Part shown: one piece after another, positions 12,601-23,100 of the stretch | Position numbering within the stretch: the first letter of the stretch is position 1 | How the letters are laid out: each line of letters opens with the position of its first letter | NCBI GenBank assembly: GCA_031769625.1 | Contig: JAUIMM010002021.1 | Location: 1,240,001 to 1,304,000, forward strand | DNA length: 64,000 nucleotides | Direction of reading: 5' to 3' | Source: Taudactylus pleione | Taxonomy: Eukaryota; Chordata; Amphibia; Anura; Myobatrachidae | Notes under the pieces: generated by a model | Told to the model about the DNA's origin: nothing | Seen by the model: the letters and a program-made list of their open reading frames with translations, nothing else | Databases searched by the model: none | Position numbers and translations under genes: made by a program

Positions 12601-15600
12601 ATGTTTTCTCTTAAACGCAACATGGGAGAAAAACCATTTCACATCACATTTGTGGGTTTTGGTCTTCAACACATCCAGTGAAATTTTGAGCTGTCTGTGT
12701 TTGCTACAAGAGGAGATATCACAAAGTATGCGCTTTTGTTATTTCCATTGCTTTCAATGTATTTTGGCCTAAAACTTGCATTTGCTGTTTTCTCTTAAAC
12801 GCAACATGGGAGAAAAACCATTTCACATCACATTTCTGGGTCTTGGTCTTCAACACATCCAGTGAAATTTTGAGCTGTCTGTGTTTGCTACAAGAGGAGA
12901 TATCACAAAGTATGCGCTTTTGTGTTTCCATTGCTTTCAGTGCATTTTGGCCTCAAACGTGCATTTGCTGTTTTCTCTTAAACGCAACATGGGAGAAAAA
13001 CCATTTCACATCACATTTGTGGGTCTTGGTCTTCAACACATCCAGTGAAATTTTGAGCTGTCTGTGTTTGCTACAAGAGGAGATATCACAAAGTATGCGC
13101 TTTTGTTGTTTTCATTGCTTTCAATGCATTTTGGCCTAAAACGTGCATTTGCTGTTTTCTCTTAAACGCAACATGGGAGAAAAACCATTTCACATCACAT
13201 TTGTGGGTCTTGGTCTTCAACACATCCAGTGAAATTTTGAGCTGTCTGTGTTTGCTACAAGAGGAGATAACACAAAGTATGCGCTTTTGTGTTTCCATTG
13301 CTTTCAATGCATTTTGGCCTCAAACGTGCATTTGCTGTTTTCTCTTAAACGCAACATGGGAGAAAAACCATTTCACATCACATTTGTGGGTCTTGGTCTT
13401 CAACACATCCAGTGAAATTTTGAGCTGTCTGTGTTTGCTACAAGAGGAGATATCACAAAGTATGCGCTTTTGTTGTTTTCATTGCTTTCAATGCATTTTG
13501 GCCTAAAACGTGCATTTGCTGTTTTCTCTTAAACGCAACATGGGAGAAAAACCATTTCACATCACATTTGTGGGTCTTGGTCTTCAACACATCCAGTGAA
13601 ATTTTGAGCTGTCTGTGTTTGCTACAAGAGGAGATATCACAAAGTATGCGCTTTTGTTGTTTTCATTGCTTTCAATGCATTTTGGCCTAAAACGTGCATT
13701 TGCTGTTTTCTCTTAAACGCAACATGGGAGAAAAACCATTTCACATCACATTTGTGGGTCTTGGTCTTCAACACATCCAGTGAAATTTTGAGCTGTCTGT
13801 GTTTGCTACAAGAGGAGATATCACAAAGTATGCGCTTTTGTTATTTCCATTGCTTTCAATGTATTTTGGCCTAAAACTTGCATTTGCTGTTTTCTCTTAA
13901 ACGCAACATGGGAGAAAAACCATTTCACATCACATTTGTGGGTTTTGGTCTTCAACACATCCAGTGAAATTTTGAGCTGTCTGTGTTTGCTACAAGAGGA
14001 GATATCACAAAGTATGCGCTTTTGTTGTTTCCATTGCTTTCAAAGCATTTTGGCCTCAAACGTGCATTTGCTGTTTTCTCTTAAACGCAACATGGGAGAA
14101 AAACCATTTCACATCACATTTGTGGGGTTTGGTCTTCAACACATCCAGTGAAATTTTGAGCTGTCTGTGTTTGCTACAAGAGGAGATATCACAAAGTATG
14201 CGCTTTTGTTATTTCCATTGCTTTCAATGTATTTTGGCCTAAAACTTGCATTTGCTGTTTTCTCTTAAACGCAACATGGGAGAAAAACCATTTCACATCA
14301 CATTTGTGGGTCTTGGTCTTCAACACATCCAGTGAAATTTTGAGCTGTCTGTGTTTGCTACAAGAGGAGATATCACAAAGTATGCGCTTTTGTTGTTTTC
14401 ATTGCTTTCAATGCATTTTGGCCTAAAACGTGCATTTGCTGTTTTCTCTTAAACGCAACATGGGAGAAAAACCATTTCACATCACATTTGTGGGTCTTGG
14501 TCTTCAACACATCCAGTGAAATTTTGAGCTGTCTGTGTTTGCTACAAGAGGAGATATCACAAAGTATGCGCTTTTGTTATTTCCATTGCTTTCAATGTAT
14601 TTTGGCCTAAAACTTGCATTTGCTGTTTTCTCTTAAACGCAACATGGGAGAAAAACCATTTCACATCACATTTGTGGGTTTTGGTCTTCAACACATCCAG
14701 TGAAATTTTGAGCTGTCTGTGTTTGCTACAAGAGGAGATATCACAAAGTATGCGCTTTTGTTGTTTCCATTGCTTTCAAAGCATTTTGGCCTCAAACGTG
14801 CATTTGCTGTTTTCTCTTAAACGCAACATGGGAGAAAAACCATTTCACATCACATTTGTGGGGTTTGGTCTTCAACACATCCAGTGAAATTTTGAGCTGT
14901 CTGTGTTTGCTACAAGAGGAGATATCACAAAGTATGCGCTTTTGTTATTTCCATTGCTTTCAATGTATTTTGGCCTAAAACTTGCATTTGCTGTTTTCTC
15001 TTAAACGCAACATGGGAGAAAAACCATTTCACATCACATTTGTGGGTCTTGGTCTTCAACACATCCAGTGAAATTTTGAGCTGTCTGTGTTTGCTACAAG
15101 AGGAGATATCACAAAGTATGCACTTTTCTTGTTTCCATTGCTTTCAAAGCATTTTGGCCTAAAACGTGCATTTTCTGTTTTCTCTTAAACGCAACATGGG
15201 AGAAAAACCATTTCACATCACATTTGTGGGTCTTGGTCTTCAACACATCCAGTGAAATTTTGAGCTGTCTGTGTTTGCTACAAGAGGAGATATCACAAAG
15301 TATGCGCTTTTGTTGTTTTCATTGCTTTCAATGCATTTTGGCCTAAAACGTGCATTTGCTGTTTTCTCTTAAACGCAACATGGGAGAAAAACCATTTCAC
15401 ATCACATTTGTGGGTCTTGGTCTTCAACACATCTAGTGAAATTTTGAGCTGTCTGTGTTTGCTACATGAGGAGATATCACAAAGTATGCGCTTTTGTTAT
15501 TTCCATTGCTTTCAATGCATTTTGGCCTAAAACTTGCATTTGCTGTTTTCTCTTAAATGCAACATGGGAGAAAAACCATTTCACATCAGATTTGTGGGTT

Positions 15601-16343
15601 TTGGTCTTCAACACATCCAGTGAAATTTTGAGCTGTCTGTGTTTGCTACAAGAGGAGATAACACAAAGTATGCGCTTTTGTTGTTTCCATTGCTTTCAAT
15701 CCATTTTGGCCTAAAACGTGCATTTGCTGTTTTCTCTTAAACGCAACATGGGAGAAAAACCATTTCACATCACATTTGTGGGTCTTGGTCTTCAACACAT
15801 CCAGTGAAATTTTGAGCTGTCTGTGTTTGCTACAAGAGGAGATATCACAAAGTATGCGCTTTTGTTATTTCCATTGCTTTCAATGTATTTTGGCCTAAAA
15901 CTTGCATTTGCTGTTTTCTCTTAAACGCAACATGGGAGAAAAACCATTTCACATCACATTTGTGGGTTTTGGTCTTCAACACATCCAGTGAATTTTTGAG
16001 CTGTCTGTGTTTGCTACAAGAGGAGATATCACAAAGTATGCGCTTTTGTTGTTTCCATTGCTTTCAAAGCATTTTGGCCTCAAACGTGCATTTGCTGTTT
16101 TCTCTTAAACGCAACATGGGAGAAAAACCATTTCACATCACATTTGTGGGGTTTGGTCTTCAACACATCCAGTGAAATTTTGAGCTGTCTGTGTTTGCTA
16201 CAAGACGAGATATCACAAAGTATGCGCTTTTGTTATTTCCATTGCTTTCAATGTATTTTGGCCTAAAACTTGCATTTGCTGTTTTCTCTTAAACGCAACA
16301 TGGGAGAAAAACCATTTCACATCACATTTGTGGGGTTTGGTCT

Positions 16344-16740
16344 GTGTTTATTACAGAAATTGCCACCATATAAAAAATATATAAAACCATATTTACAATA
16401 TTTTACATATTATACATTCTAAGCCAATATTTGTATTTAATCCATACTAACAACTCCCTTATCAATTGGAGCACTTACAAGGAACACCACCAAACCCTAT
16501 CCACCACCTACCCCTCCCCCCACTACATACCCCAGCAACCTCAAAACCCTCCCTCCCCACACCTCACACACCACACTTCGCAATTCTCACACTCCACCAC
16601 CTACCCAAGCAGCGAGAAGGTAATACTAGTTATCCAGGTATATGTAAAGCATTTCTCTGTAATTTCTATATACTAGGTGAAGGACAGAAAAAGATAAACA
16701 CCAGCTACAATGGACTCTGGACCGAATTTCTGCTACCCAT
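16344..16740 (-). other. LINE 3' UTR
   Basis: About 397 bp follow the ORF2 stop codon (TGA, 16743-16741). On the plus strand the inner part is C-rich and purine-poor (about 16470-16610), and the terminal part (about 16360-16440) is AT-rich. It ends with AATAAACAC directly against satellite, without a poly(A) or simple-repeat tail. No further ORF or RNA gene is seen in it. Confidence 0.85.
16347..16352 (-). terminator. Polyadenylation signal AATAAA at the LINE 3' end
   Basis: The canonical hexamer AATAAA on the minus strand lies only 3 bp before the element ends at 16344. Cleavage, usually 10-30 nt downstream, would fall in the flanking satellite, so transcripts from this copy would be expected to carry some satellite sequence at the 3' end. 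Its use as a signal is inference. Confidence 0.6.
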
Positions 16741-19700
16741 TCAAGGGGGCCTCAGATGGCGCCACAAACGTGACCAGCTGACGGCATCCATCCTTCCTTT
16801 ATCCATTTCCATCATCCGCTTTACCTCGTGCAGAATTTCCCCAACTACTGATATCCAGGGAAGGACTTTACCCCCCATGGCCAATCGACACCGTGCATTC
16901 CATGTGCTATAACGGACCGCTAAGCTGACTAAAAAAATTGTGCACAAATCAAACCTTCCAAATCCCTTGAATGCACCATAAGCCCATTCAGGGTAACTCA
17001 GCCCCGAAAGGCAAGGAATACGAAGGCGCCTTGAAACCCTCTTATAAACCCCTATGTTATAGGGACACTTACAGAAGAAGTGGTCCATAGTCTCCTCCTC
17101 CCCTAGACACTCCTCCCGTGGACAACCACGATCATCGGCACTTCTTACTTTAAGGTTACCCCTAACATAGAGCCTTCCATGGAAGGAGAGCCAGGCTATG
17201 TCCCTAAACTTCAAAGGGATCCTCCGAGAGTTAATCAGAGCTAATCCCTCCGAACACACCTCACCCGGGCAATCCTTTAGGGCCAGCGGAACATAGAAGT
17301 AGGTCTGCAGAATCCTCAACCCCATCTCCCTCCTGGCTGAGCTTCTTACATCACCGACCCCCAAGCTCCACCACCTCATAACTTTCAGGCACAGGATAAC
17401 GTAGATCGGGAGGTATCCTCGCCTAACTCGGAATGTCTTAATCCGACCCCCTTCTATCCATTCATTGAGGAAGGGAAACACCCATCCCCTGAAGCCTTCT
17501 ACCCATTGAGGGGGAGTCTCCAAAAACAGACTCCCAATGTTTAATTTACAAAACGTTGTTACAAAGAAAACAACTGGATTGACCATACTCTGGCCTCCTT
17601 CTTCTCTCAATTTGTAGGTGATTCCCCTTTTGATAATATTCATCCTGTTTCCCCAAAACATCAGGAAAAACAGTGAATTTAACCTAGACCACATAGATTG
17701 AGGCAAAAAACAGACATAGCTAATGTACAGAAACACCGGGATCAGGTGGGTTTTACATAAGTCAACCCTTTCCCTATAAGAAGATTTCCACCTTCTCCAT
17801 ACAGATACCTTCCTGGTTGCTATTTCCAGCTTCTTCTCCCAATTTAGGGTGCCATAATCACCATGATTGAAAAATATTCCTAGAATTTTTATCTGCGCAC
17901 TGGCCCGGGGGAGGCTGTCCGGAAGGTCAAATTCTGCCCCTTCCTCCCCCATCCAAAAAGCTTCACACTTCTCCTGGTTTATCCTGGAGCATGAAGCCTC
18001 AGAATACAACCTGATAAGTTCTTCCACCTGCCATGCCTCTGCCTCTTCAGACAGAAACACCGTGACATCATCAGCATAGGCTACAACCTTCAGTGCAGGC
18101 CCCGGACCCAGCTGCACCCCTCCCACCGTATCATACTCCAACCTCCTTATAAAGGGGTCAATAGCAAACACGTACAGAAGGGGGCTCAGGGGGCAACCCT
18201 GACGAACCCCAGAACCCACACTGAAAGCTTCACCCACCCAACCATTCACAAGTGGGAAGCTTTCGGCCTTTTTATATATTGTTTTCAGCCAATTCACCAC
18301 CCTCTCTGGAAATCCATACCACTCCAGTACCGCCCATAGGTACTCATGGTTGACTCTGTCAAAAGCCTTTGACTGATCCAGTGCCAACAAATACCTTCCC
18401 CACTTCTCAGCACGACACCGCTCAATGACCTCCCGGACACCAAGGACAGCACTAAAAGTACTACGGCCCTTCACAGTGCAATGCTGAGAAGTTGAAAGAA
18501 GCAATTCCGTAAATTCAGCCATTCTGTTAAAAATTATTTTTGCCAAAATCTTCCTATCAGTGTTAAGAAGAGCTATGGGGCGCCAGTTCTCAACACTCAG
18601 AGGGTCCTTTCTTTTGGAGAGTAATATAAGAGCAGATGTCCTCATAGAAGGGGGAAGACATTCTTCACCAAGACACTCATTGAAAACTTCTACCAGACGA
18701 GGGGCCAGAATATCCGAAAAGGTCTTATAAAACTCAGATGTTAAACCATCCGGACCTGGAGATTTTTTCCCAGAAAGCCCGTCAATTGCTCTCCTGACCT
18801 CCTCCACCCCTATATCACTCTCCAAACAATCAAAGGGGACATCAGGCCTCCTGAGTCCAGGTGTTCCCCTCAGAAAGACCTCCATCCTTTCTCTGATAAG
18901 TAATTTCTCAGATAAAAGGTCAGAGTAATAATCTACAATGACACCCAAAATACCCTCCTTTGTCTCTTGGAGAGTACCCTGGTTATCACGCAGTCCCCTG
19001 ATCTCTCTTGCCTCAGCTGTCATCCTACAGCTCTGATAGGGATCAGGCGAGTGGTAAGTCCCGTAATCCCTCTCCAGAACCAAAGATGCCAACCGGTTAT
19101 ACTGAAATTCTTTCATCTGAGCTTTTACCCGGGAAATTTCCCCACTATTTCCCTCCTCAGAAATCAAGAGATCCAATTTCTTTCTCAAAAAATAGTAGAT
19201 GTTGCTATTTACCAAGTTCTTTTTTGCTACTGATCGTTTAAAGAAATTCCGAGTTCTTTTCTTGACCTCCTCCCACCACTCTGATCTACTCCATCCTGCC
19301 TCCAACAATGTTTCCTGTGCCTGAAAGAACTCTCTAAAGGATTGTCTAACTCCCTCCTCCTGTAGGAGGTCCGAGTTAAGGCGCCACATACCCCTGCCTT
19401 TCTGAAGGGATTGTGCTACATTCAAGGTAACACTCAGAAAACAGTGATCCGAAAACTCCACCAACCTTACCTCTGGAGGCAAGGTCTTCAGAGTTTCCTT
19501 AACAAAAAATCTATCTATCCTTGACCTACGACTACCGCAATAATATGTGTAACCCGTGAGGTCTGGGTAATGGCGAACATGCACATCCACCAGACCAGCC
19601 TCTCTAATCATCCCTACTAAATAATTTGAATCATAGCTCAATGTTGTCTTTGAGCCTCCCCTGTCTTTAGGCCGAATGACGGTGTTAAAATCACCACCAA

Positions 19701-20118
19701 AGACAACTTGTTGGGCCGTGAAGAGAAATGGTTTTATTTCTCTAAAGAGGCACTTTCTATCCCATGCTGACTGCGGGCCATAGATGTTAATCAATCTCAG
19801 GTCATGCCCCCTCAGAGAAATATCCAAAATGATACACCTGCCCACTTGTAACTCTATAACCTTGTGTATGGTTACCATATCAGTAAAAAGTACTGCCACC
19901 CCACCGTACGGCTCGGCCGCAAGAGACCAGTAAGATGGACCCCTCTTCCACTCCCTCTTAATCCTATGGAGGGCATCCAGCTTACTTATCCTTGTCTCCT
20001 GCAAAAACAAAAAATCAACCTCAATCGTGTTGAAAAAATCAAAGGCCATAAAACGAGCTCGGTCGGAAATAACGGAAGCCACATTAATCGTGGCACATCG
20101 TATGTGTTGGGGATCCAT
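16741..20118 (-). CDS. LINE ORF2 protein: APE endonuclease and reverse transcriptase
   Basis: The 1125-residue protein nicks target DNA and primes reverse transcription of its own RNA from the nick. APE-type endonuclease, residues about 5-232: N12, E41 in LQETR, Y113 in NIYGP, D143 and N145 in GDFN, D202 in SRIDRF, and S223-D224-H225 (SDH). Reverse transcriptase, residues about 440-720: SPGPDG (453-458), motif A D581 in LDQSKAFDRV, GVRQGCPLSP (637-646), and the catalytic YADD at 681-684. Residues about 720-990 are the L1-like thumb and linker. A C-terminal zf-RVT-type cluster, C999-x4-C1004-x8-H1013-x4-C1018, completes the protein. No frameshift or stop interrupts it. The total is somewhat shorter than the roughly 1,300 aa I recall for Xenopus Tx1 ORF2, but no domain is missing. 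Start: first ATG after the in-frame TAA of the spacer. Confidence 0.96.
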   Translation of the reverse strand: MDPQHIRCATINVASVISDRARFMAFDFFNTIEVDFLFLQETRISKLDALHRIKREWKRGPSYWSLAAEPYGGVAVLFTDMVTIHKVIELQVGRCIILDISLRGHDLRLINIYGPQSAWDRKCLFREIKPFLFTAQQVVFGGDFNTVIRPKDRGGSKTTLSYDSNYLVGMIREAGLVDVHVRHYPDLTGYTYYCGSRRSRIDRFFVKETLKTLPPEVRLVEFSDHCFLSVTLNVAQSLQKGRGMWRLNSDLLQEEGVRQSFREFFQAQETLLEAGWSRSEWWEEVKKRTRNFFKRSVAKKNLVNSNIYYFLRKKLDLLISEEGNSGEISRVKAQMKEFQYNRLASLVLERDYGTYHSPDPYQSCRMTAEAREIRGLRDNQGTLQETKEGILGVIVDYYSDLLSEKLLIRERMEVFLRGTPGLRRPDVPFDCLESDIGVEEVRRAIDGLSGKKSPGPDGLTSEFYKTFSDILAPRLVEVFNECLGEECLPPSMRTSALILLSKRKDPLSVENWRPIALLNTDRKILAKIIFNRMAEFTELLLSTSQHCTVKGRSTFSAVLGVREVIERCRAEKWGRYLLALDQSKAFDRVNHEYLWAVLEWYGFPERVVNWLKTIYKKAESFPLVNGWVGEAFSVGSGVRQGCPLSPLLYVFAIDPFIRRLEYDTVGGVQLGPGPALKVVAYADDVTVFLSEEAEAWQVEELIRLYSEASCSRINQEKCEAFWMGEEGAEFDLPDSLPRASAQIKILGIFFNHGDYGTLNWEKKLEIATRKVSVWRRWKSSYRERVDLCKTHLIPVFLYISYVCFLPQSMWSRLNSLFFLMFWGNRMNIIKRGITYKLREEGGQSMVNPVVFFVTTFCKLNIGSLFLETPPQWVEGFRGWVFPFLNEWIEGGRIKTFRVRRGYLPIYVILCLKVMRWWSLGVGDVRSSARREMGLRILQTYFYVPLALKDCPGEVCSEGLALINSRRIPLKFRDIAWLSFHGRLYVRGNLKVRSADDRGCPREECLGEEETMDHFFCKCPYNIGVYKRVSRRLRIPCLSGLSYPEWAYGAFKGFGRFDLCTIFLVSLAVRYSTWNARCRLAMGGKVLPWISVVGEILHEVKRMMEMDKGRMDAVSWSRLWRHLRPP

Positions 20119-20160
20119 ATTTCTAGGTTATAGAAAAGCAGAACCAACCTTACCTTCTCC
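20119..20160 (-). promoter_or_regulatory. Inter-ORF spacer with a second in-frame stop
   Basis: Between the ORF1 stop and the ORF2 ATG are 42 bp, exactly 14 codons, so the two ORFs share a frame. Reading on from the ORF1 TAA gives ten sense codons, then a second TAA (20128-20130 on the minus strand), then three codons, then ATG. Readthrough would need two stops to be suppressed, so reinitiation or internal entry is the more economical explanation for ORF2 translation. Confidence 0.8.
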
Positions 20161-23100
20161 TTACTTCTGCCCAGGGGGATCCCCCTCCCCCACACCCTCC
20201 ACCCTAGCCCCACCACCATCTCCATCACCAATACACACCACCACTCCCCTTCCTCCCGGATCCGGAGGTTTGGGAATTACAGACCCCTGTGGAACTTCCA
20301 CAGATGGATCAATCCCAATTACCTCCATTTCGCCCTCATTTTGAGGAGGTGCATCCTCCCCTTCCTTCTCCTCCACCCGACTTCTCCTCCTTCTTATATC
20401 CCCCTGTAGTTCTGTCCCCATTTCGTCCCACTCTAAATCCTGTGGATCTTCTATGGTTTTCCCCTCCTTCCCTTGGCCCATTTCCCCCTTCTCCTCCTTC
20501 CTTCTCTTACTGGATCCTGATTCTCCTTCCCTATCCTTCTTCCTTGCCGCCCTCCTTCTTGCTACTCTAGGGGCAAACACCAACTCCCCCCTTTGCCTCA
20601 TTATCTCCCCATCTTCTTCTTCATCTGTGGTAAGCGCATCAAATCTGTTTACCAATATTAACTCCTCCCCTCCTTTCCTCTTTTTTTTATTTTTATTTTT
20701 AACCTTTTGGAATCCATCCTCTCTATTTTCCACCTCTTTCCTTTCCTCTGCCACTCTCCACCTTGTCACATGCCCCTCTTGCACCTCCACTGAACCTCTC
20801 TCCTTTCTACCTCTTCCCTCCTCCTCCTCCCCTGAATCATCCTTCTCCCTCACATCAGCCTCCGGACACCTACTATATGGGTGTCCCTCTTGTCCACACA
20901 AATTGCACCTCACTCTATTGCACATTCTCGACGTATGCCCCATTCCTCCACATAATGTACATTTAATCACTCCACAATCCCCACTCAAATGCCGCGTATC
21001 CCCACACCTAAAACAGGTCTTTGGCTGGCCCTGATAGAAGACCTGTATTCTGTCCCTCCCAATGTAGGTGGCAGAGGGCAAGTGGTTCATACCAAACGCA
21101 GTACTTAACAGTCTTACCTGTATGGTATAAGCCCCACCCCACACCCCCTTGGTGTAATCAACTTTTACCAGTCCCGATAACACCTCACAGTGCCTAGAGA
21201 GCCAATACTTAATGTCATTTTCTGGTATAGATTCATTTCGAACCAGCACAGTCAATTTGACCACATCCTGCCTAGACATTAATTTTGCACTGTAGTCATC
21301 ATATGGCTTATTTCCTTTGGCAGATGACCATTTGCTCCACAGTCTCTGCATTCCATAGTTTGATTGGAAACTTACATCAAAGTCTTTAGATCTAATAGGA
21401 TGTATGCATGCAAATAAATCTACAGCTGATACACCCAGAGAAAACAACATGGTCAAAAAATGTTCTTTGCTTGGTACCTCCTCCTCCCCCTCCCACTTAA
21501 ACTGTATCACATTACGCCTCTTAACACCAGTATCATGTTCAGTTCTTGAAAAAAACTTTCGTGCCTCACTCCTCCCCCCTGCCAATGCACCAGCATAAGA
21601 AACTTTATTTTTATTAATATTTTGTTCATTTCCCAAATCATTACCATTCACCTTCTGTCCATTGCCAGAGTCATGAATCCCAGAGACTGATGCTCCTTCA
21701 TTAACACCTTTGCCACCCATCATCTTCCTTGCTTGTTCTTTATTAATCAGCTCTAATGCTGCCTTCACTCTTGCAGGAGTCTCCAATTCCCCATACATGA
21801 TATTTAATAAGGCTCTTTCTTTTGGCTGCAACCGTTCTTTTTCCAGTGACAGCATACCCTGTGCCAAGACACCTCTCTTCCTGGACACCGCTACTTCCGT
21901 GCCCTCCTTTGATGCGTCCTCAGCTGCCCCCGTAGCCGCCCCGGGTCCTGAGGTACACACAGAATCCGCCGGCCCAATAGGGGGTACAGCCTCCTCACCC
22001 CTCTGCGCCCTACTCGTCCGTCCTTCCCCGGTCCGCACCGGGCGCCCTTGCCTACCTACCAGCGTTTCGGCAGAGGTGTCCGGACCCTGGGAGACATCCC
22101 CCAGCGAGGCGGGGACACTCTCTACCGAACGCGCAAAGTCCTCCGCCGCACCCCGGGGGTCCCCCACTCCTCCACCTACCTGCCGATTCACTGCGCCGCC
22201 CTTCGCTGTCTCTGGCTCCCGACTCCCGGCTCCAGCTGAGGTACTCTTTCCATCGCTGCAGACAGAGTCCCCGATGCCTGGAAGCTCTGCCTCTCCCGAT
22301 TTTGCTGCAGTGCTGCTGGAGACGAATACACCAGGGATCCCGTCACCACTACTCACCGGGATCCCAGCTCCTTGCCGCTTCACCGCGATGCCTTCCTCCG
22401 TCTCCGGCTCCAGGCTCCTGGCTCCAGCTGAACACTCCATTCTCTCACTGCCGTCAGGACCTTGGATACAGGAAATTCCTCCTCCTCCCGAGACAGGCAT
22501 ACCACCGCTGGAGACAGGCACGCCAGGAATTCCACCACCGCTCACAGGGATCCCTGCCGCGTCATCATTCCTGATTGACAGGTCCTCCGCTACGTCACCG
22601 CTCTGCCTCGGAACTCCCGCCATGTCACCGGGAACTCCACTAACCCTTTCAGGTAACTTTTCAGTTTCTTCCATTATTTTAATGGCAGTCAGTAATGGAT
22701 TCTCCGATGGCTGAGTCGGGGTTAACCCCTCCAGTGCTGGATTAGCTGGAAAGCCGCTGGGATCCTCCGGACACTGGCTCGCCTGTCTCAGCAGCCTGAT
22801 TCTTTCTTTCACCCGGTCAAGGGTATCCTGCAGCTCCACCAGTTCTCCTCTCAGCCTGGGTTTCTCCCACGTATGCGCTTTATTCCTCTTTTTTTTTATA
22901 TAAGAGATTTTTGTATTTAACCTCTTCGCCTCTGCCACGGCTTCTTCCAAGCACAGCTGTGCTACATAGTCTTCTTCATCGGAGCCCAGGGAAGCCTCCC
23001 CGTCCTCCTCAACAGCCAAACACATCGGGTCCTCGGCCCCCCCCTCTTCACTATCCGGTGGAGCACCGGCACCACTCGCCTCCGCTCTACCCATGGTTAC

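Larger units (their letters stand above)
10651..16343. repeat. 183/184-bp satellite array, left part
   Basis: About 31 head-to-tail monomers, phased here from ACATCCAGTG. Successive starts at 10651, 10834 and 11018 give periods of 183 and 184. The monomer carries a GATATC site in most copies, the motif AAGTATGCGC, and the inverted repeat TTTTCTC/GAGAAAA. The 183-bp form differs by one base in the segment after GCGCTTTT (GTGTTTCC instead of GTTATTTCC or GTTGTTTCC) and usually also has AGATAACAC and CCTCAAACG. No gene is visible; open frames in single monomers are by-products. The array is interrupted at 16343/16344 by the LINE. Confidence 0.97.

Noticed and set aside
16361..16440. AT-rich stretch as a possible promoter or origin
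   Set aside because: It lies in the LINE 3' UTR. I see no motif beyond AT-richness, and no transcript would start here in a useful direction.
19986..20231. An 81-codon minus-strand frame spanning the ORF1/ORF2 spacer
   Set aside because: It overlaps the ends of both ORFs in another frame and shows no recognisable domain. The two main ORFs already account for the element.
21710..22714. A 334-codon plus-strand frame opposite LINE ORF1, and shorter ones at 16431-16912, 17867-18079, 18967-19241, 19864-21598 and 22048-23290
   Set aside because: They are antisense shadows of ORF1, ORF2 or the 3' UTR, with Pro/Ser-rich low-complexity translations caused by the GC-rich repeats on the coding strand.
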